Below, piece by piece: positions 8,919 to 17,147 of a stretch of 64,000 bases of DNA. How positions within the stretch are numbered: the first letter of the stretch is position 1; every line of letters starts with the position of its first letter. A program made the translations under genes and the position numbers. The stretch is from Pikeienuella litoralis. GTDB taxonomy: Bacteria > Pseudomonadota > Alphaproteobacteria > Rhodobacterales > Rhodobacteraceae. The notes beneath the pieces are model-generated. The model ran no database searches. It worked only from the letters and a program-made list of their open reading frames with translations, and was not told the origin of the DNA. The stretch lies in assembly GCF_037646705.1 (NCBI RefSeq), contig NZ_JBBHER010000006.1:248001-312000 (forward strand), written 5' to 3'.

Positions 8919-9391
8919 CAGATCATGCCTTCGATTATTCTGTCTTCGTAATCGTCCTCGTCCACCTCCCATTCGGAGATGGTCTTGCCATGCACGGAGA
9001 TCCCGGCCTCGCGCACCGTCTCGCGGCTCCCGGAGACGAGATAATGCCACTCCGGAAGATCGCCGCCTTCGGCCAGCAGCCGATAGGCGCAGGTCTTCGG
9101 CATCCAGTTCTTGTCGCGCTCGATGGTCTCCGGCGACAGCCGCACGCAGCCTTTCACCAGCTGGGAGCGGAGCGGATAATTGCCGCACCGGCATGTCTCG
9201 GCGTCGAAAAGCCGGCAGGCGATGTCGGTGTAGGAGACCTCGCCCGTGTCCTCATCCTCCAGCTTCAGAAGGCAGCAGCGCCCGCACCCGTCGCAGAGCG
9301 CCTCCCACTCCTCGCGGGTGAGGTCGCCGAGCTTCCGGCCGCGCCAGAAGCCGGGGCGGAGCGGGGCATTCTTCGTCGCCGGCTTCACCAT
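8918..9391 (-). CDS. YcgN-family cysteine-cluster protein (UPF0260)
   Basis: 157 residues from ATG at 9389-9391 (MVKPATKNAPLRPGFW); GAGGA lies just upstream, and a longer start at 9433 would be a TTG, so I reject it. A cysteine pattern resembling CxxCxxCC (CDGCGRCC) followed by CRLFDAETCRCGNYPLR and a later KTCAYRLL marks the zinc/iron-binding YkgJ/YcgN family, of unknown biochemical role. It overlaps ltaE by one base. No metal or partner can be deduced from the sequence alone. Confidence 0.9.
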   Translation of the reverse strand: MVKPATKNAPLRPGFWRGRKLGDLTREEWEALCDGCGRCCLLKLEDEDTGEVSYTDIACRLFDAETCRCGNYPLRSQLVKGCVRLSPETIERDKNWMPKTCAYRLLAEGGDLPEWHYLVSGSRETVREAGISVHGKTISEWEVDEDDYEDRIIEGMI

Positions 9392-9468
9392 CCCGTGTCC
9401 TCGCTCCCGCGCAGCCTCGTCTTCGCGGCTCAAGGGGTCTTATATCGGGGCGGGAGACAACAGACGAG

Positions 9469-10080
9469 GTGGGTGTGCGCATTGTTCTCATTTTTATCGG
9501 CCTCGCGGCGTGCCTCGCCGCCGGACAGGCGGCGCTGAAGCATTTCGGGCCGCCTGAAGGCGGGCTGTTCGAAGAGCGGGTCATCCGGATCACGCGCGAA
9601 TCTCCGGCGCCGGAGACCCGGCTCGTCAACGCCAATGGCGGCGTCGCCACGCTCGCGGACTGGCGCGGCGAGGTCGCGGTCGTCGCGCTCTGGGCGACAT
9701 GGTGCCCGATCTGCGCGCGCGAGATGCCCCAGTTGCAGGCGCTGGCGGAGCGCTATCAGGGGCGCGGCCTCTCCGTCGTCACCGTCTCTCTCGATGACCC
9801 GCCGGCGGAGGCGCTGGTGCGTGATTATCTCAGCGGGCGCGGATACGATCTTCTTCCTCCGTTCATCGACCCCGACCGCGCGCTCGCCTCCAGCATCGGC
9901 CTGCGGGGGACTCCGACGACGATGATCGTCGACAAGTTCGGTCAGGTCGTCGCCGTGATGGAGGGGCTCGGGCCGTGGAGGGACGCGGCGACGGACCGCT
10001 ACCTCGACGCGCTGATCGCGGCGCCGGATGCGGACGCGTCGCGCGCGCTCTTGTCTTCATCGGCCTCTGCAGGCAGTTAA
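9469..10080 (+). CDS. TlpA/ResA-like membrane-anchored thiol-disulfide oxidoreductase
   Basis: Up to 203 residues; GTG at 9469 or GTG at 9475 may be the start (a GAGG motif at 9466-9469 favours 9475). An N-terminal hydrophobic helix (IVLIFIGLAACLAAGQAAL) anchors or exports it. A thioredoxin fold follows with the active site WATWCPICAREMP (Cys79 and Cys82) and cis-Pro region RGTPTTMIVD. Such proteins reduce periplasmic disulfides, often for cytochrome c maturation. No cytochrome genes are nearby. It is divergent from ycgN and 46 bases upstream of a methyltransferase-like gene. Confidence 0.88.
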   Translation: MGVRIVLIFIGLAACLAAGQAALKHFGPPEGGLFEERVIRITRESPAPETRLVNANGGVATLADWRGEVAVVALWATWCPICAREMPQLQALAERYQGRGLSVVTVSLDDPPAEALVRDYLSGRGYDLLPPFIDPDRALASSIGLRGTPTTMIVDKFGQVVAVMEGLGPWRDAATDRYLDALIAAPDADASRALLSSSASAGS

Positions 10081-10126
10081 CGCTGACGCGCGCCCTGCGC
10101 GCGCGCGCCGAGCAGAAAGGCTGGTT

Positions 10127-10957
10127 GTGGACATCGACGCCGTCAATTCCGTATTCGAAAGCCATTGGCGCAAGGGCTGGGGCTCCATCACCCCGCGCGA
10201 GGCGATGTTCATTCACGAGCTGATCGCCGCCGACCGGCCGGAAGCCTTCGTCGAAGTCGGCGCGGCGTCCGGGCTTTCCGGCGGGCTGATCTGCCGGATG
10301 CTGGCGGAGCATGGCGGCGCGCGTTTCACGACCTACGACCCGGCGCATGAATTCTTCGGCGATCTCAGCAAGCCGACCGGGTATCTGATCGACGCCATCT
10401 ATCCCGGCGGGCCGGTGACGGTGGAGCGGCGCTTCGGCTCCACGGCGCTCGACATCATCGATCACGGCGCGAATTACGACATGGCCTTCGTGGACGGCAA
10501 CCACAAGCACCCCTGGCCGCTGATCGACACGCTCTTTCTCTCGGAAGTCCTGACCGGATCGCGCAAGATCATCCATCACGACCGCCGGCTCTACCGCCTG
10601 CAGCCGCGGCCGATCGGCATCGGGCCGAAATACCTCTACGATCAGTTCCCCGAGAGCCACCGCAGGGCTTCGACCGCGAACAAGGGCAACATCTTTCATA
10701 TCGACCTCACGATGAGCACGGCGGCGCTGGCCGAGATCGCGGAGGCGGCGATCCATCTGCCCTGGACCCTCGCCGCGCCGCTCGACGACGCGGAGATGGC
10801 GCGGATCCGGGCGTTGATCGAGCGGGTCTACGGGGCCGCGCTCCTCGCCGCGTTCGACAAGGCGGCGACGCGCTATAATTTCACCGCCCCCGCCTATCGG
10901 CCCGCCAAACCCGCCAAGCCCGCGAAGCGGTTCTTCGGGCTGATCGGCGGGCGCTGA
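10127..10957 (+). CDS. Class I SAM-dependent methyltransferase-like protein
   Basis: 276 residues from GTG at 10127, preceded by AGAAAGG; further upstream the frame overlaps the TlpA gene. FVEVGAASGLSGGLICRML looks like the SAM-binding motif I (E-x-G-x-x-x-G), RFTTYDPA like motif II, and YDMAFVDGNHKHPWPLIDT like the acidic DGxH motif of Methyltransf_24 proteins that act on sugars or phenolics. The C-terminus is Lys/Pro-rich (RPAKPAKPAKRF), possibly interacting with membrane or nucleic acid. Substrate unknown. It converges on modC 8 bases away. Confidence 0.65.
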   Translation: MDIDAVNSVFESHWRKGWGSITPREAMFIHELIAADRPEAFVEVGAASGLSGGLICRMLAEHGGARFTTYDPAHEFFGDLSKPTGYLIDAIYPGGPVTVERRFGSTALDIIDHGANYDMAFVDGNHKHPWPLIDTLFLSEVLTGSRKIIHHDRRLYRLQPRPIGIGPKYLYDQFPESHRRASTANKGNIFHIDLTMSTAALAEIAEAAIHLPWTLAAPLDDAEMARIRALIERVYGAALLAAFDKAATRYNFTAPAYRPAKPAKPAKRFFGLIGGR

Positions 10958-10964
10958 AGCCAGC

Positions 10965-12050
10965 CTAGCCCGGCCCGATCTCCGCCCGCATCACCGCGAC
11001 GGATTTCACCACCGCCGAACACGGCGCCCCGGGAGCGAGGCCGAGCGCATTGAGCGAACGCCGCGTGACCCGCGCCAGCAGCCGCTGATCGCCGACGCGC
11101 AGCGCGATCATCGCGCCGGGGCCGCCGCCGAGATGCACGTCCTCGACCACCGCCGGCAGGATGTTGAGCGCGGAGAGTTTCGAGACCGGACCCACCGCGA
11201 GGATCACATCGTCCGCGCGGATGCGGAAGCGGAGCGTGGCGCCGACCGGCGCCGCGACGCCCGGCAGAAAGACGCGCGCCGGCCCGAGCGCAAGCTCGCT
11301 CAGGCCGTCGTCATGATGCGCCACGACGCGGCCGGTCAGCACCGCGCCGGCCATCGAAGGGCCGATCACCGGCGCGAACCCCGGGTCGGCGAGCAATTCG
11401 TCCAGCGGCCCGGCGCGGAGCGCCCGCCCCTCCCGCATCACCACGATATCGGACGCCAGCCGCGCGACCTCGGTCAGTGAATGGCTGACCAGAAGGATCG
11501 GCGTCGTCGCCGTCTCGCGGAGGGCCTCGATATAGGGGGTGACCTCCTCTTTGCGGCCTTCGTCCAGCGCGGCCATCGGCTCATCCAGCAGCAGGATCCG
11601 CGGCGCGGTCAAGAGCGCGCGGCCGATGGCGACCCGTTGGCGCTCGCCGCCCGAAAGCCCGCCCGGGCGGCGCGCCAGCAACGGCGCGAGCGCGAGCGCG
11701 GCGACGACCTGATCATAGGCCGGCCGCCGCCCCGCGCGGCGGGCGCGCCTTTCCGCATAGGCGAGATTCCCCGCCACCGTCAGATGCGGGAAAAGCCGCG
11801 CGTCCTGAAACACATAGCCGACGCCGCGCCGATGCGGCGGCAGGAAGGTCTTCGCATCCTGCCAGATTTCTCCGTTGTAGCTCACCCGCCCCGCCGCGTT
11901 CGGCTCCAGCCCCGCGAGCGTGCGGAGCACCGTGGTCTTGCCGCAGCCGGACGGGCCGAAAAGCGCGGTCAGGCCGCGGCCGGCGATCTCCGCCTGAAAG
12001 TCGAGATCGAACCCCGGATAGGCGAGGCGGATATCGAGCGAGAGCGCCAT
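10965..12050 (-). CDS. modC: Molybdate ABC transporter ATPase
   Basis: 361 residues. ATPase domain with Walker A GPSGCGKTT (about residue 33), Q-loop GYVFQDARLFPHLTVAGNL, signature LSGGERQRVAIGRALL and Walker B LLLDEPMAALD. A C-terminal TOBE/Mop-like domain (about residues 290-355, SALNILPAVVEDVHLGGGPGAMIALRVG) is where ModC proteins bind molybdate. It is the last gene of modABC and starts 2 bases after the modB stop. Confidence 0.95.
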   Translation of the reverse strand: MALSLDIRLAYPGFDLDFQAEIAGRGLTALFGPSGCGKTTVLRTLAGLEPNAAGRVSYNGEIWQDAKTFLPPHRRGVGYVFQDARLFPHLTVAGNLAYAERRARRAGRRPAYDQVVAALALAPLLARRPGGLSGGERQRVAIGRALLTAPRILLLDEPMAALDEGRKEEVTPYIEALRETATTPILLVSHSLTEVARLASDIVVMREGRALRAGPLDELLADPGFAPVIGPSMAGAVLTGRVVAHHDDGLSELALGPARVFLPGVAAPVGATLRFRIRADDVILAVGPVSKLSALNILPAVVEDVHLGGGPGAMIALRVGDQRLLARVTRRSLNALGLAPGAPCSAVVKSVAVMRAEIGPG

Positions 12051-12052
12051 TC

Positions 12053-12730
12053 TCAGACCGCCCGCAGCGGAAACCGCCGGTTGACCGTGTAGACGATCAG
12101 GAGAACGGCGAACGAAAACGCCAGCAGGATCGCGGAAAGCGCGTGCGCCTCGGCGTAATTGATCGTCTCCACCTGCTCATAGATCTGGATCGAGATCACC
12201 TTGGTCGCGCCGGGGATCGAACCGCCGACCATCAGCACCACGCCGAACTCCCCGATCGTGTGGGCGAAGGTGAGAACGCCAGCGGTGAGGAAGCCGCGCG
12301 CCGCCATCGGCGCCGCCACCGTGAAAAACGCGTCCCGAGGGTTCGCGCCGAGCGTGGCCGCCGCCTCGAGCGGCGCGCGGCCGATCGCCTCGAACGCGGC
12401 CTGAAGCGGCTGCACCATGAACGGCGCCGAATAGGCCACCGACGCGATGACCACGCCGGTGAACGAGAAGACGAGCGCGTCGCCCGTCATCCGCAGCCAG
12501 AATCCGCCAAACTCCGAATTCGGGCTGAGCAGCAAAAGAAAATAGAACCCCATCACCGTCGGCGGCAGCACAAGCGGCAGGGCCGTCACCGCCTCCAGCG
12601 CCGGCTTCAGGCGGCTTTTCGTATGCGCGAGCCACCACGCGAACGGCGCGCCGAGCGCCAGAAGCACGATGGTGACGACCGCCGCCAGCCGGAACGTGAG
12701 GAAAAGAGGCCCGAGATCCGGCATGCTCAC
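12053..12730 (-). CDS. modB: Molybdate ABC transporter permease
   Basis: 225 residues if the GTG at 12728-12730 is used, 223 from the ATG at 12722-12724; neither has a strong Shine-Dalgarno. Several membrane helices and the BPD_transp_1 EAA loop (EAAATLGANPRDAFFTVAAPMAARG) identify the inner-membrane channel for molybdate. The start lies 3 bases after the modA stop, so translation is tightly coupled. Confidence 0.95.
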   Translation of the reverse strand: MSMPDLGPLFLTFRLAAVVTIVLLALGAPFAWWLAHTKSRLKPALEAVTALPLVLPPTVMGFYFLLLLSPNSEFGGFWLRMTGDALVFSFTGVVIASVAYSAPFMVQPLQAAFEAIGRAPLEAAATLGANPRDAFFTVAAPMAARGFLTAGVLTFAHTIGEFGVVLMVGGSIPGATKVISIQIYEQVETINYAEAHALSAILLAFSFAVLLIVYTVNRRFPLRAV

Positions 12731-12733
12731 ACG

Positions 12734-13516
12734 TCAATCCACGCCGTAACCGAACGATGCGGCGATGGCGCGCCCCTCGGCCCCGCGCAGAAACGCGAGG
12801 AACGCTTTCGCCGCGTCATCTTCAGCGCCGGGAAGGAGCAACGCCGCATCCTGCCGGATCGGAGCGTAAGCATCGGCCGGAACCACGAAAAGCGAGCCGC
12901 GCGGCGCGCGCCCCGGCGCGCTGACCGCCGAGGCCGCGACAAACCCGAAATCCGCTGCGCCGCTCTCCACCATCGCGAATGTCTGGCCGATATTCTCCCC
13001 CATCACAATCTTCGGTTGGAGACGCTCCCATAGCCCCATCGCCCGCAGCGCGTCCTCCGCCGCCGCGCCGTAAGGCGCCAATTTCGGGTTGGCGATGGCG
13101 ACCTTGCGCGTCGCGGGATCGGTCAGCGCCGCCTCCGCCCCGTTTTCAAGCCGCCTCGGCGCCGCGCTCCAGAGCGCGAGCCGGCCGACCGCATATGTGA
13201 AGCGGGAGCCCGGAATCGCCAGACCCTCCGCCTCCAGCCGCTCCGGCGTCGCCGCGTCGGCCGACAACATCGCGTCATAGGGCGCGCCGTGCCTGATCTG
13301 GGCGTAGAGCTTGCCGGTGGAGCCGGTCGTCAGCACGATCTCAAACCCGGTCCTTTCGGTGAACGCGGCGGAAATCCGCTCCGCCGCCCCGGCGAAATTC
13401 GCGGCGACGGCGACCAGCGGCGGCTCGGCGGCGGCCGGGCCGGCCGGCCCCAGGGCCAGGAAAGCCGCCGCAGCGGCGAGGCGCGCAAGGCGGCGAAGGC
13501 GCGCGGCCCCGATCAT
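12734..13516 (-). CDS. modA: Periplasmic molybdate-binding protein
   Basis: 260 residues from ATG at 13514-13516 (signal peptide MIGAARLRRLARLAAAAAFLALG, then AAA cleavage region), with a GGGAG Shine-Dalgarno 8-10 bases upstream; an in-frame GTG at 13528 would lie in the operator. Landmarks VAAANF-like VAVAANFAGAAERI, LTTGSTGKLYAQIRHGAPYDAMLSAD and GENIGQTFAMVESGAADFGF match ModA. It delivers molybdate (or tungstate) to ModBC. An inverted repeat sits directly upstream. Confidence 0.94.
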   Translation of the reverse strand: MIGAARLRRLARLAAAAAFLALGPAGPAAAEPPLVAVAANFAGAAERISAAFTERTGFEIVLTTGSTGKLYAQIRHGAPYDAMLSADAATPERLEAEGLAIPGSRFTYAVGRLALWSAAPRRLENGAEAALTDPATRKVAIANPKLAPYGAAAEDALRAMGLWERLQPKIVMGENIGQTFAMVESGAADFGFVAASAVSAPGRAPRGSLFVVPADAYAPIRQDAALLLPGAEDDAAKAFLAFLRGAEGRAIAASFGYGVD

Positions 13517-13529
13517 CGGCTCTCCCACT

Positions 13530-13601
13530 CGATATGTCCGGTGGGATATATCGCCTGCGCCGGGTCGGCTGGCAAGCCGTTATCTCCCACCGGACATATC
13601 G
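13530..13601. promoter_or_regulatory. Inverted repeat between modE and modA, candidate ModE (Mo-box) operator
   Basis: Two 21-base arms, 13530-13550 and 13581-13601, are reverse complements with one mismatch and a 30-base spacer. The arm nearer modA is itself palindromic: CGATAT-N12-ATATCG at 13530-13553, much like the AT-rich half-sites of ModE boxes. The other arm encodes the last codons of modE (GDMSGGR-stop) and is a degenerate copy. The pair could be two ModE sites controlling an internal modABC promoter, or an RNA hairpin just before the modA ribosome-binding site. There is no T run. Confidence 0.55.
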
Positions 13602-13951
13602 CCGAGCATCGCCGTCAGAACGCCGAGCTCCGGCGCCGCGGCCTCGGCCAGCTTGATCTCGATCCGGCGATAGGCCGCCAGCACCGTCTCGCCGTCTCTG
13701 GTCAGCGCCGCGCCGCCGCCTTTCGCGCCGCCGCGGGTGCTCTCGACCAGGGGCGCGCGAAAGATCGCGTTCATCGCCTCCACCAGCGACCAGGCGCGCT
13801 TGTAGCTCATGCCCATCCGCCGCCCGGCGGCGGAGATCGAGCCCGTCTCCTGAATGAACTCCAGAAGGTCGACCCTGCCGGGGCCGACCATCGCGATCGG
13901 ATCGAACACGACCCGCAGCTTCAGGCGCCTGTCCTTCACGGATTCCACCAT
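13580..13951 (-). CDS. ModE-type winged-helix regulator lacking molybdate-binding domains
   Basis: 123 residues from ATG at 13949-13951 (MVESVKDRRLKLRVVFD), chosen over the ATG at 13996 because GAGGCGAGGGGT precedes it and the longer form overlaps the upstream gene. It contains the ModE N-terminal LysR-like winged helix (GPGRVDLLEFIQETGSISAAGRRMGMSYKRAWSLVEAMN and GGAALTRDGETVLAAYRR). It stops before the two Mop/TOBE domains that bind molybdate in E. coli ModE. It lies directly upstream of modABC and presumably regulates it; how it senses molybdate is open. Confidence 0.85.
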   Translation of the reverse strand: MVESVKDRRLKLRVVFDPIAMVGPGRVDLLEFIQETGSISAAGRRMGMSYKRAWSLVEAMNAIFRAPLVESTRGGAKGGGAALTRDGETVLAAYRRIEIKLAEAAAPELGVLTAMLGDMSGGR

Positions 13952-13961
13952 ACCCCTCGCC

Positions 13962-15305
13962 TCATTCCTCCCGCCGCGCCCGTCGCCAGACGACATAGGC
14001 GGCGATGAACCCGGTCGCGCCCGCCAGCGCGAACACGATCTCGCGCGGCACGCCGACGAGCCCGATCAGAACCGCCGCGGCCCCGGCGGAGGCGACCATG
14101 GAGAGGCTGTCGATCACGTTGGAGCACGCCACGAACCGCCCCTTCCGCCCTTCCGGCGCCTTCACCTGATACTCGACATTGAGCGGCGTCACATAGAGCC
14201 CGGCGAACATCGCCATGAAGATCAGCGCGCCGAGCACCGGCCATGCGTCCCACCGGGCGAGAAACTCGCCAACCGTCAGCAGCTCCGCCCGGTCCGCCAG
14301 ATCGCCCCCATACGCCCGGACGGCGAAACAGAAGCCAAGCGCGCCGACCCCGATTCCGGCCGCGCCCCAGGGCGCGGTCTTCAGCGTGACCCGGCCCTTC
14401 ACGATAACCGAATAGATCACAGCGCCGACCGCGATTCCAACGGAGAAGGACGTGAGCAGGATCAGCGCCACATTTTCCGACGCCAGCAGCGAAAATTTCG
14501 CGATCTGGAAGATGAGCGAGAGGAAGGTCGCCCCCGCGAACCAGAACCAGCCGAGCGCCAGCATCGCGAACATCGCCGGCTTTTCGCCCCAGCACTGGGC
14601 GATGATCCTGACCATCGCCACCGGCATGACCCAGTTCACCTTCGGCCTCGGGCCCTGCGGCGGCGCCGGCGGCGCGGCGAAACTGGCGATCCAGCCGATC
14701 ACCGCGATCAGCACCACCGCGGCGGAGACGCCGGCGACCCCGCCCTCGGTCAGCACCAGCTTCGCCCCGAAGATCTGCCCCAGAAGGATGGCGAGGAAGG
14801 TCGCCCCCTGGATCAACCCGTTCGCGGCCGGCATCTCGTCGCGCCGCATGTATTGCGGCAGCACGCCATATTTGATCGGCGCGAAGAACGCCGATTGCGC
14901 GCCCATCAGAAACATCAGACCGAAGAGAATAGGCAGGCTCTGCGTGAGATAGGCCGCCGCCGCGATTCCCATCAGCACGATCTCGGCGAACTTGACCCAG
15001 CGCATCATCCGCGCCTTGTCCATCCCGTCGGCGATCTGCCCCGCCGTCGCCGCGCAGAGCGCGAACGGCAGGATGTAGAGCCCGGCCGCGATCTGGACAT
15101 AGGCGTCGACCTCGCCCTCGCTCAGCGCGAGCCGATCGGCCAGCCGATAGGTGAGAAGCGCGACGAAGGCGTTCTTGAACGTCTGGTCATTGAACGCGCC
15201 GAAGAACTGCACCGTGAAGAGCGGCCAGAAACGGCGCGTGCGAAAGAGCGCGAACTGATTGCGGGCGGCCTCGCTGCCGCCCGTCGCGGTCGTCTCCACG
15301 GCCAT
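13962..15305 (-). CDS. MFS transporter resembling lysophospholipid transporter LplT
   Basis: 447 residues from ATG at 15303-15305 (MAVETTATGG), preceded by GGGGAGGA. About 12 membrane helices with the MFS/LplT opening FWPLFTVQFFGAFNDQTFKNAFVALLTYR. Fusions of this transporter type with acyltransferase domains occur in other bacteria; here the acyltransferase plsC lies separately, just upstream in the same direction. Likely role: moving lysophospholipid or lipid across the inner membrane for re-acylation. It ends 11 bases before the modE start. Confidence 0.8.
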   Translation of the reverse strand: MAVETTATGGSEAARNQFALFRTRRFWPLFTVQFFGAFNDQTFKNAFVALLTYRLADRLALSEGEVDAYVQIAAGLYILPFALCAATAGQIADGMDKARMMRWVKFAEIVLMGIAAAAYLTQSLPILFGLMFLMGAQSAFFAPIKYGVLPQYMRRDEMPAANGLIQGATFLAILLGQIFGAKLVLTEGGVAGVSAAVVLIAVIGWIASFAAPPAPPQGPRPKVNWVMPVAMVRIIAQCWGEKPAMFAMLALGWFWFAGATFLSLIFQIAKFSLLASENVALILLTSFSVGIAVGAVIYSVIVKGRVTLKTAPWGAAGIGVGALGFCFAVRAYGGDLADRAELLTVGEFLARWDAWPVLGALIFMAMFAGLYVTPLNVEYQVKAPEGRKGRFVACSNVIDSLSMVASAGAAAVLIGLVGVPREIVFALAGATGFIAAYVVWRRARREE

Positions 15306-15398
15306 CCCGCGTCCTCCCCTCTCTCTCGGAGCGAGTTTCCGCACGAAGCGCGCGCGGGATCAAGCCGGATGGCGGAAGAAGACGCGCGGCGCGGCCGC

Positions 15399-16181
15399 TT
15401 ATTCGTTCCCCGCCTTCCGCGCGTAGCGATCTTCGGCGGCGGCGAGGTCAGCCCCCGTCGCGTGCTCGCGGATCAGCTCCATCGTGGCCTCCTCCACCAC
15501 ATTTTCGAGCCGCGCCATGAACTCTTCCTTGCCGAGCCCCGGCGGGATCGGCTTCAGGTACCGGATGGCGCCGGAGCGGCGGAGCTTCTTGCCCCACTCC
15601 CGCTTCGGCCAGATCGCGCCGAGGGACTGCGCGACCGGCACCACCGGGATCTGCGCCGCGTCGTAGATGTTGAACACGCCGGTCCGGTAGCGCGCCCGGG
15701 CGCCGAGCGCCATCAGCTCTCCTTCGGGATAGATCAGGATCGGGCGCCCCTGCCCCGCGACGCGCCGCGCGCCGTCCCGGATCATGTCGGTCAACCCCTG
15801 CGGCCCATGCTCGACCGAGACCGTGATCAGGTCCATTTTCTTGATCAGCCTGCCGAGGAACGGAAGATTGGCCAGCTCCTTCATCACCACCGCGCCGCTC
15901 TCGGGATGCGCGCCGAAGATGACGCAGACATCCAGCTCCGACTGATGCTTCGGCGCGAGGATGTAGGGCGCGGCGGGCAGCTTCTCCCGCCCACGGATCT
16001 CGATCCGCCCCGAAAGCCCGACACGGACCCACCACCGCACCCAGCGGCACCAGCGCGCGATCATCGCCCGCACCCGGTCGGCCGAGACGAACCGGCACGC
16101 CGCGGCGACATACATCGCCCAGACGAACGTGACCGTGTAGAAAACGATATTGAACGCCGCGACGCGGAGGCGTCGGGTCAT
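15399..16181 (-). CDS. plsC: 1-acyl-sn-glycerol-3-phosphate acyltransferase
   Basis: 260 residues from ATG at 16179-16181 (MTRRLRVAAFNIVFYTVTFVWAM), which overlaps the ribF stop in an ATGA. An N-terminal membrane helix precedes the acyltransferase motifs: HQSELD (HX4D, catalytic), a middle segment FLGRLIKKMDLITV, YPEGEL (motif III) and IPVVPVAQS. It makes phosphatidate from lysophosphatidate at the inner membrane. Context: ribF upstream, LplT-like MFS downstream. Confidence 0.92.
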   Translation of the reverse strand: MTRRLRVAAFNIVFYTVTFVWAMYVAAACRFVSADRVRAMIARWCRWVRWWVRVGLSGRIEIRGREKLPAAPYILAPKHQSELDVCVIFGAHPESGAVVMKELANLPFLGRLIKKMDLITVSVEHGPQGLTDMIRDGARRVAGQGRPILIYPEGELMALGARARYRTGVFNIYDAAQIPVVPVAQSLGAIWPKREWGKKLRRSGAIRYLKPIPPGLGKEEFMARLENVVEEATMELIREHATGADLAAAEDRYARKAGNE

Positions 16182-17110
16182 GCGTCCCCCGCCCTTCTCA
16201 GCCGCCGGCGCGCTTCGGCCACGTCCTCTTTCATCGCCGCGATCAGCGCCTCGACCCCATCGAACTTCACCTCGGGGCGCTGCCATGAAACCAGCCCGGT
16301 GGAGACGCGCGCGCCGTAGAGATCCCCGGAAAAATCGAGAAGGAACGTTTCGAGATTCGCCTTCTCGCCGCCGAACACCGGCCGGACGCCAAGCGACGCC
16401 ACGCCGTCATAGGCCCCCTTGTGCGGCCCGTCCTTCACTTCGACCCGCGCCGCGTAGACGCCGAACCGCGGCGCCATCAGCCCGTCCAGCGATTGATTGA
16501 TCGTCGGAAAGCCGAGCCCGCGCCCCCGCTTCTCGCCATGTTCGACGATCCCCTCGATCCGGTGGAGATGGCCGAGCATGCGCGTCGCATCCTCGACGCG
16601 GCCCTCGAGGAGCGCGGCGCGGATCGCGGTGGAGGAAATCTCGCCCCCCTCGCCCGATATCAGGTCGGCCACCGTCACGCCGAAGCCGAGCCGCGCGCCG
16701 GCGGCGCGAAGATGCGCGGCGTCGCCCGCGCGTTTCGCGCCGAAGCGGAAATCGGCCCCGACGACGACATGGCTGAGCCCGAGCTTCCCCGCCAGCACGT
16801 CGGCGCAGAACGCGTCCGCGCTCAGGGCCGCGAAGGCGCGGTCGAACCGGATCACGAAAAGCCGCTCCACCCCCAGCGCCGCGAGCTGGTCGGCCCGCGC
16901 GCCAAGCCGCATCAGCCTGAACGGCGGCGCATCGGGCTGGAACACCTCTCGCGGATGCGGCTCGAAGGTGACGACGCCGAGCGGCCCGCGCCCGCGCGCC
17001 AGATCCAGAACCGCCTGGTGGCCGCGATGCACGCCATCGAAATTTCCGATGGCGGCGGAGGCGCCCCGATCCTCGGCACGGACCGCATCCACTCCTTCGA
17101 TGATCCGCAT
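16178..17110 (-). CDS. ribF: Bifunctional riboflavin kinase / FAD synthetase
   Basis: 310 residues. The N-terminal adenylyltransferase domain (SAAIGNFDGVHRGHQAVL, about residues 20-38; VVGADFRFGAKRAGD) makes FAD from FMN. The C-terminal riboflavin kinase domain (EHGEKRGRGLGFPTINQSL, VYAARVEVK, NLETFLLDFSGDLYGARVS) makes FMN from riboflavin. Overlap with plsC by 4 bases implies coupled translation. No FMN riboswitch is apparent upstream. Confidence 0.96.
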   Translation of the reverse strand: MRIIEGVDAVRAEDRGASAAIGNFDGVHRGHQAVLDLARGRGPLGVVTFEPHPREVFQPDAPPFRLMRLGARADQLAALGVERLFVIRFDRAFAALSADAFCADVLAGKLGLSHVVVGADFRFGAKRAGDAAHLRAAGARLGFGVTVADLISGEGGEISSTAIRAALLEGRVEDATRMLGHLHRIEGIVEHGEKRGRGLGFPTINQSLDGLMAPRFGVYAARVEVKDGPHKGAYDGVASLGVRPVFGGEKANLETFLLDFSGDLYGARVSTGLVSWQRPEVKFDGVEALIAAMKEDVAEARRRLRRAGDA

Positions 17111-17147
17111 CGCGCCCCGTCTGGTTCCGCCGCGGCGCGAGGCCGCT

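Noticed and set aside
10081..10126. Upstream extension of the methyltransferase-like frame
   Set aside because: It would overlap the TlpA-like gene in another frame; the GTG at 10127 has a ribosome-binding site.
13531..13600. Inverted repeat as ends of a mobile element
   Set aside because: Only 30 bases between arms, no transposase, no target duplication, and the position between modE and modA fits an operator.
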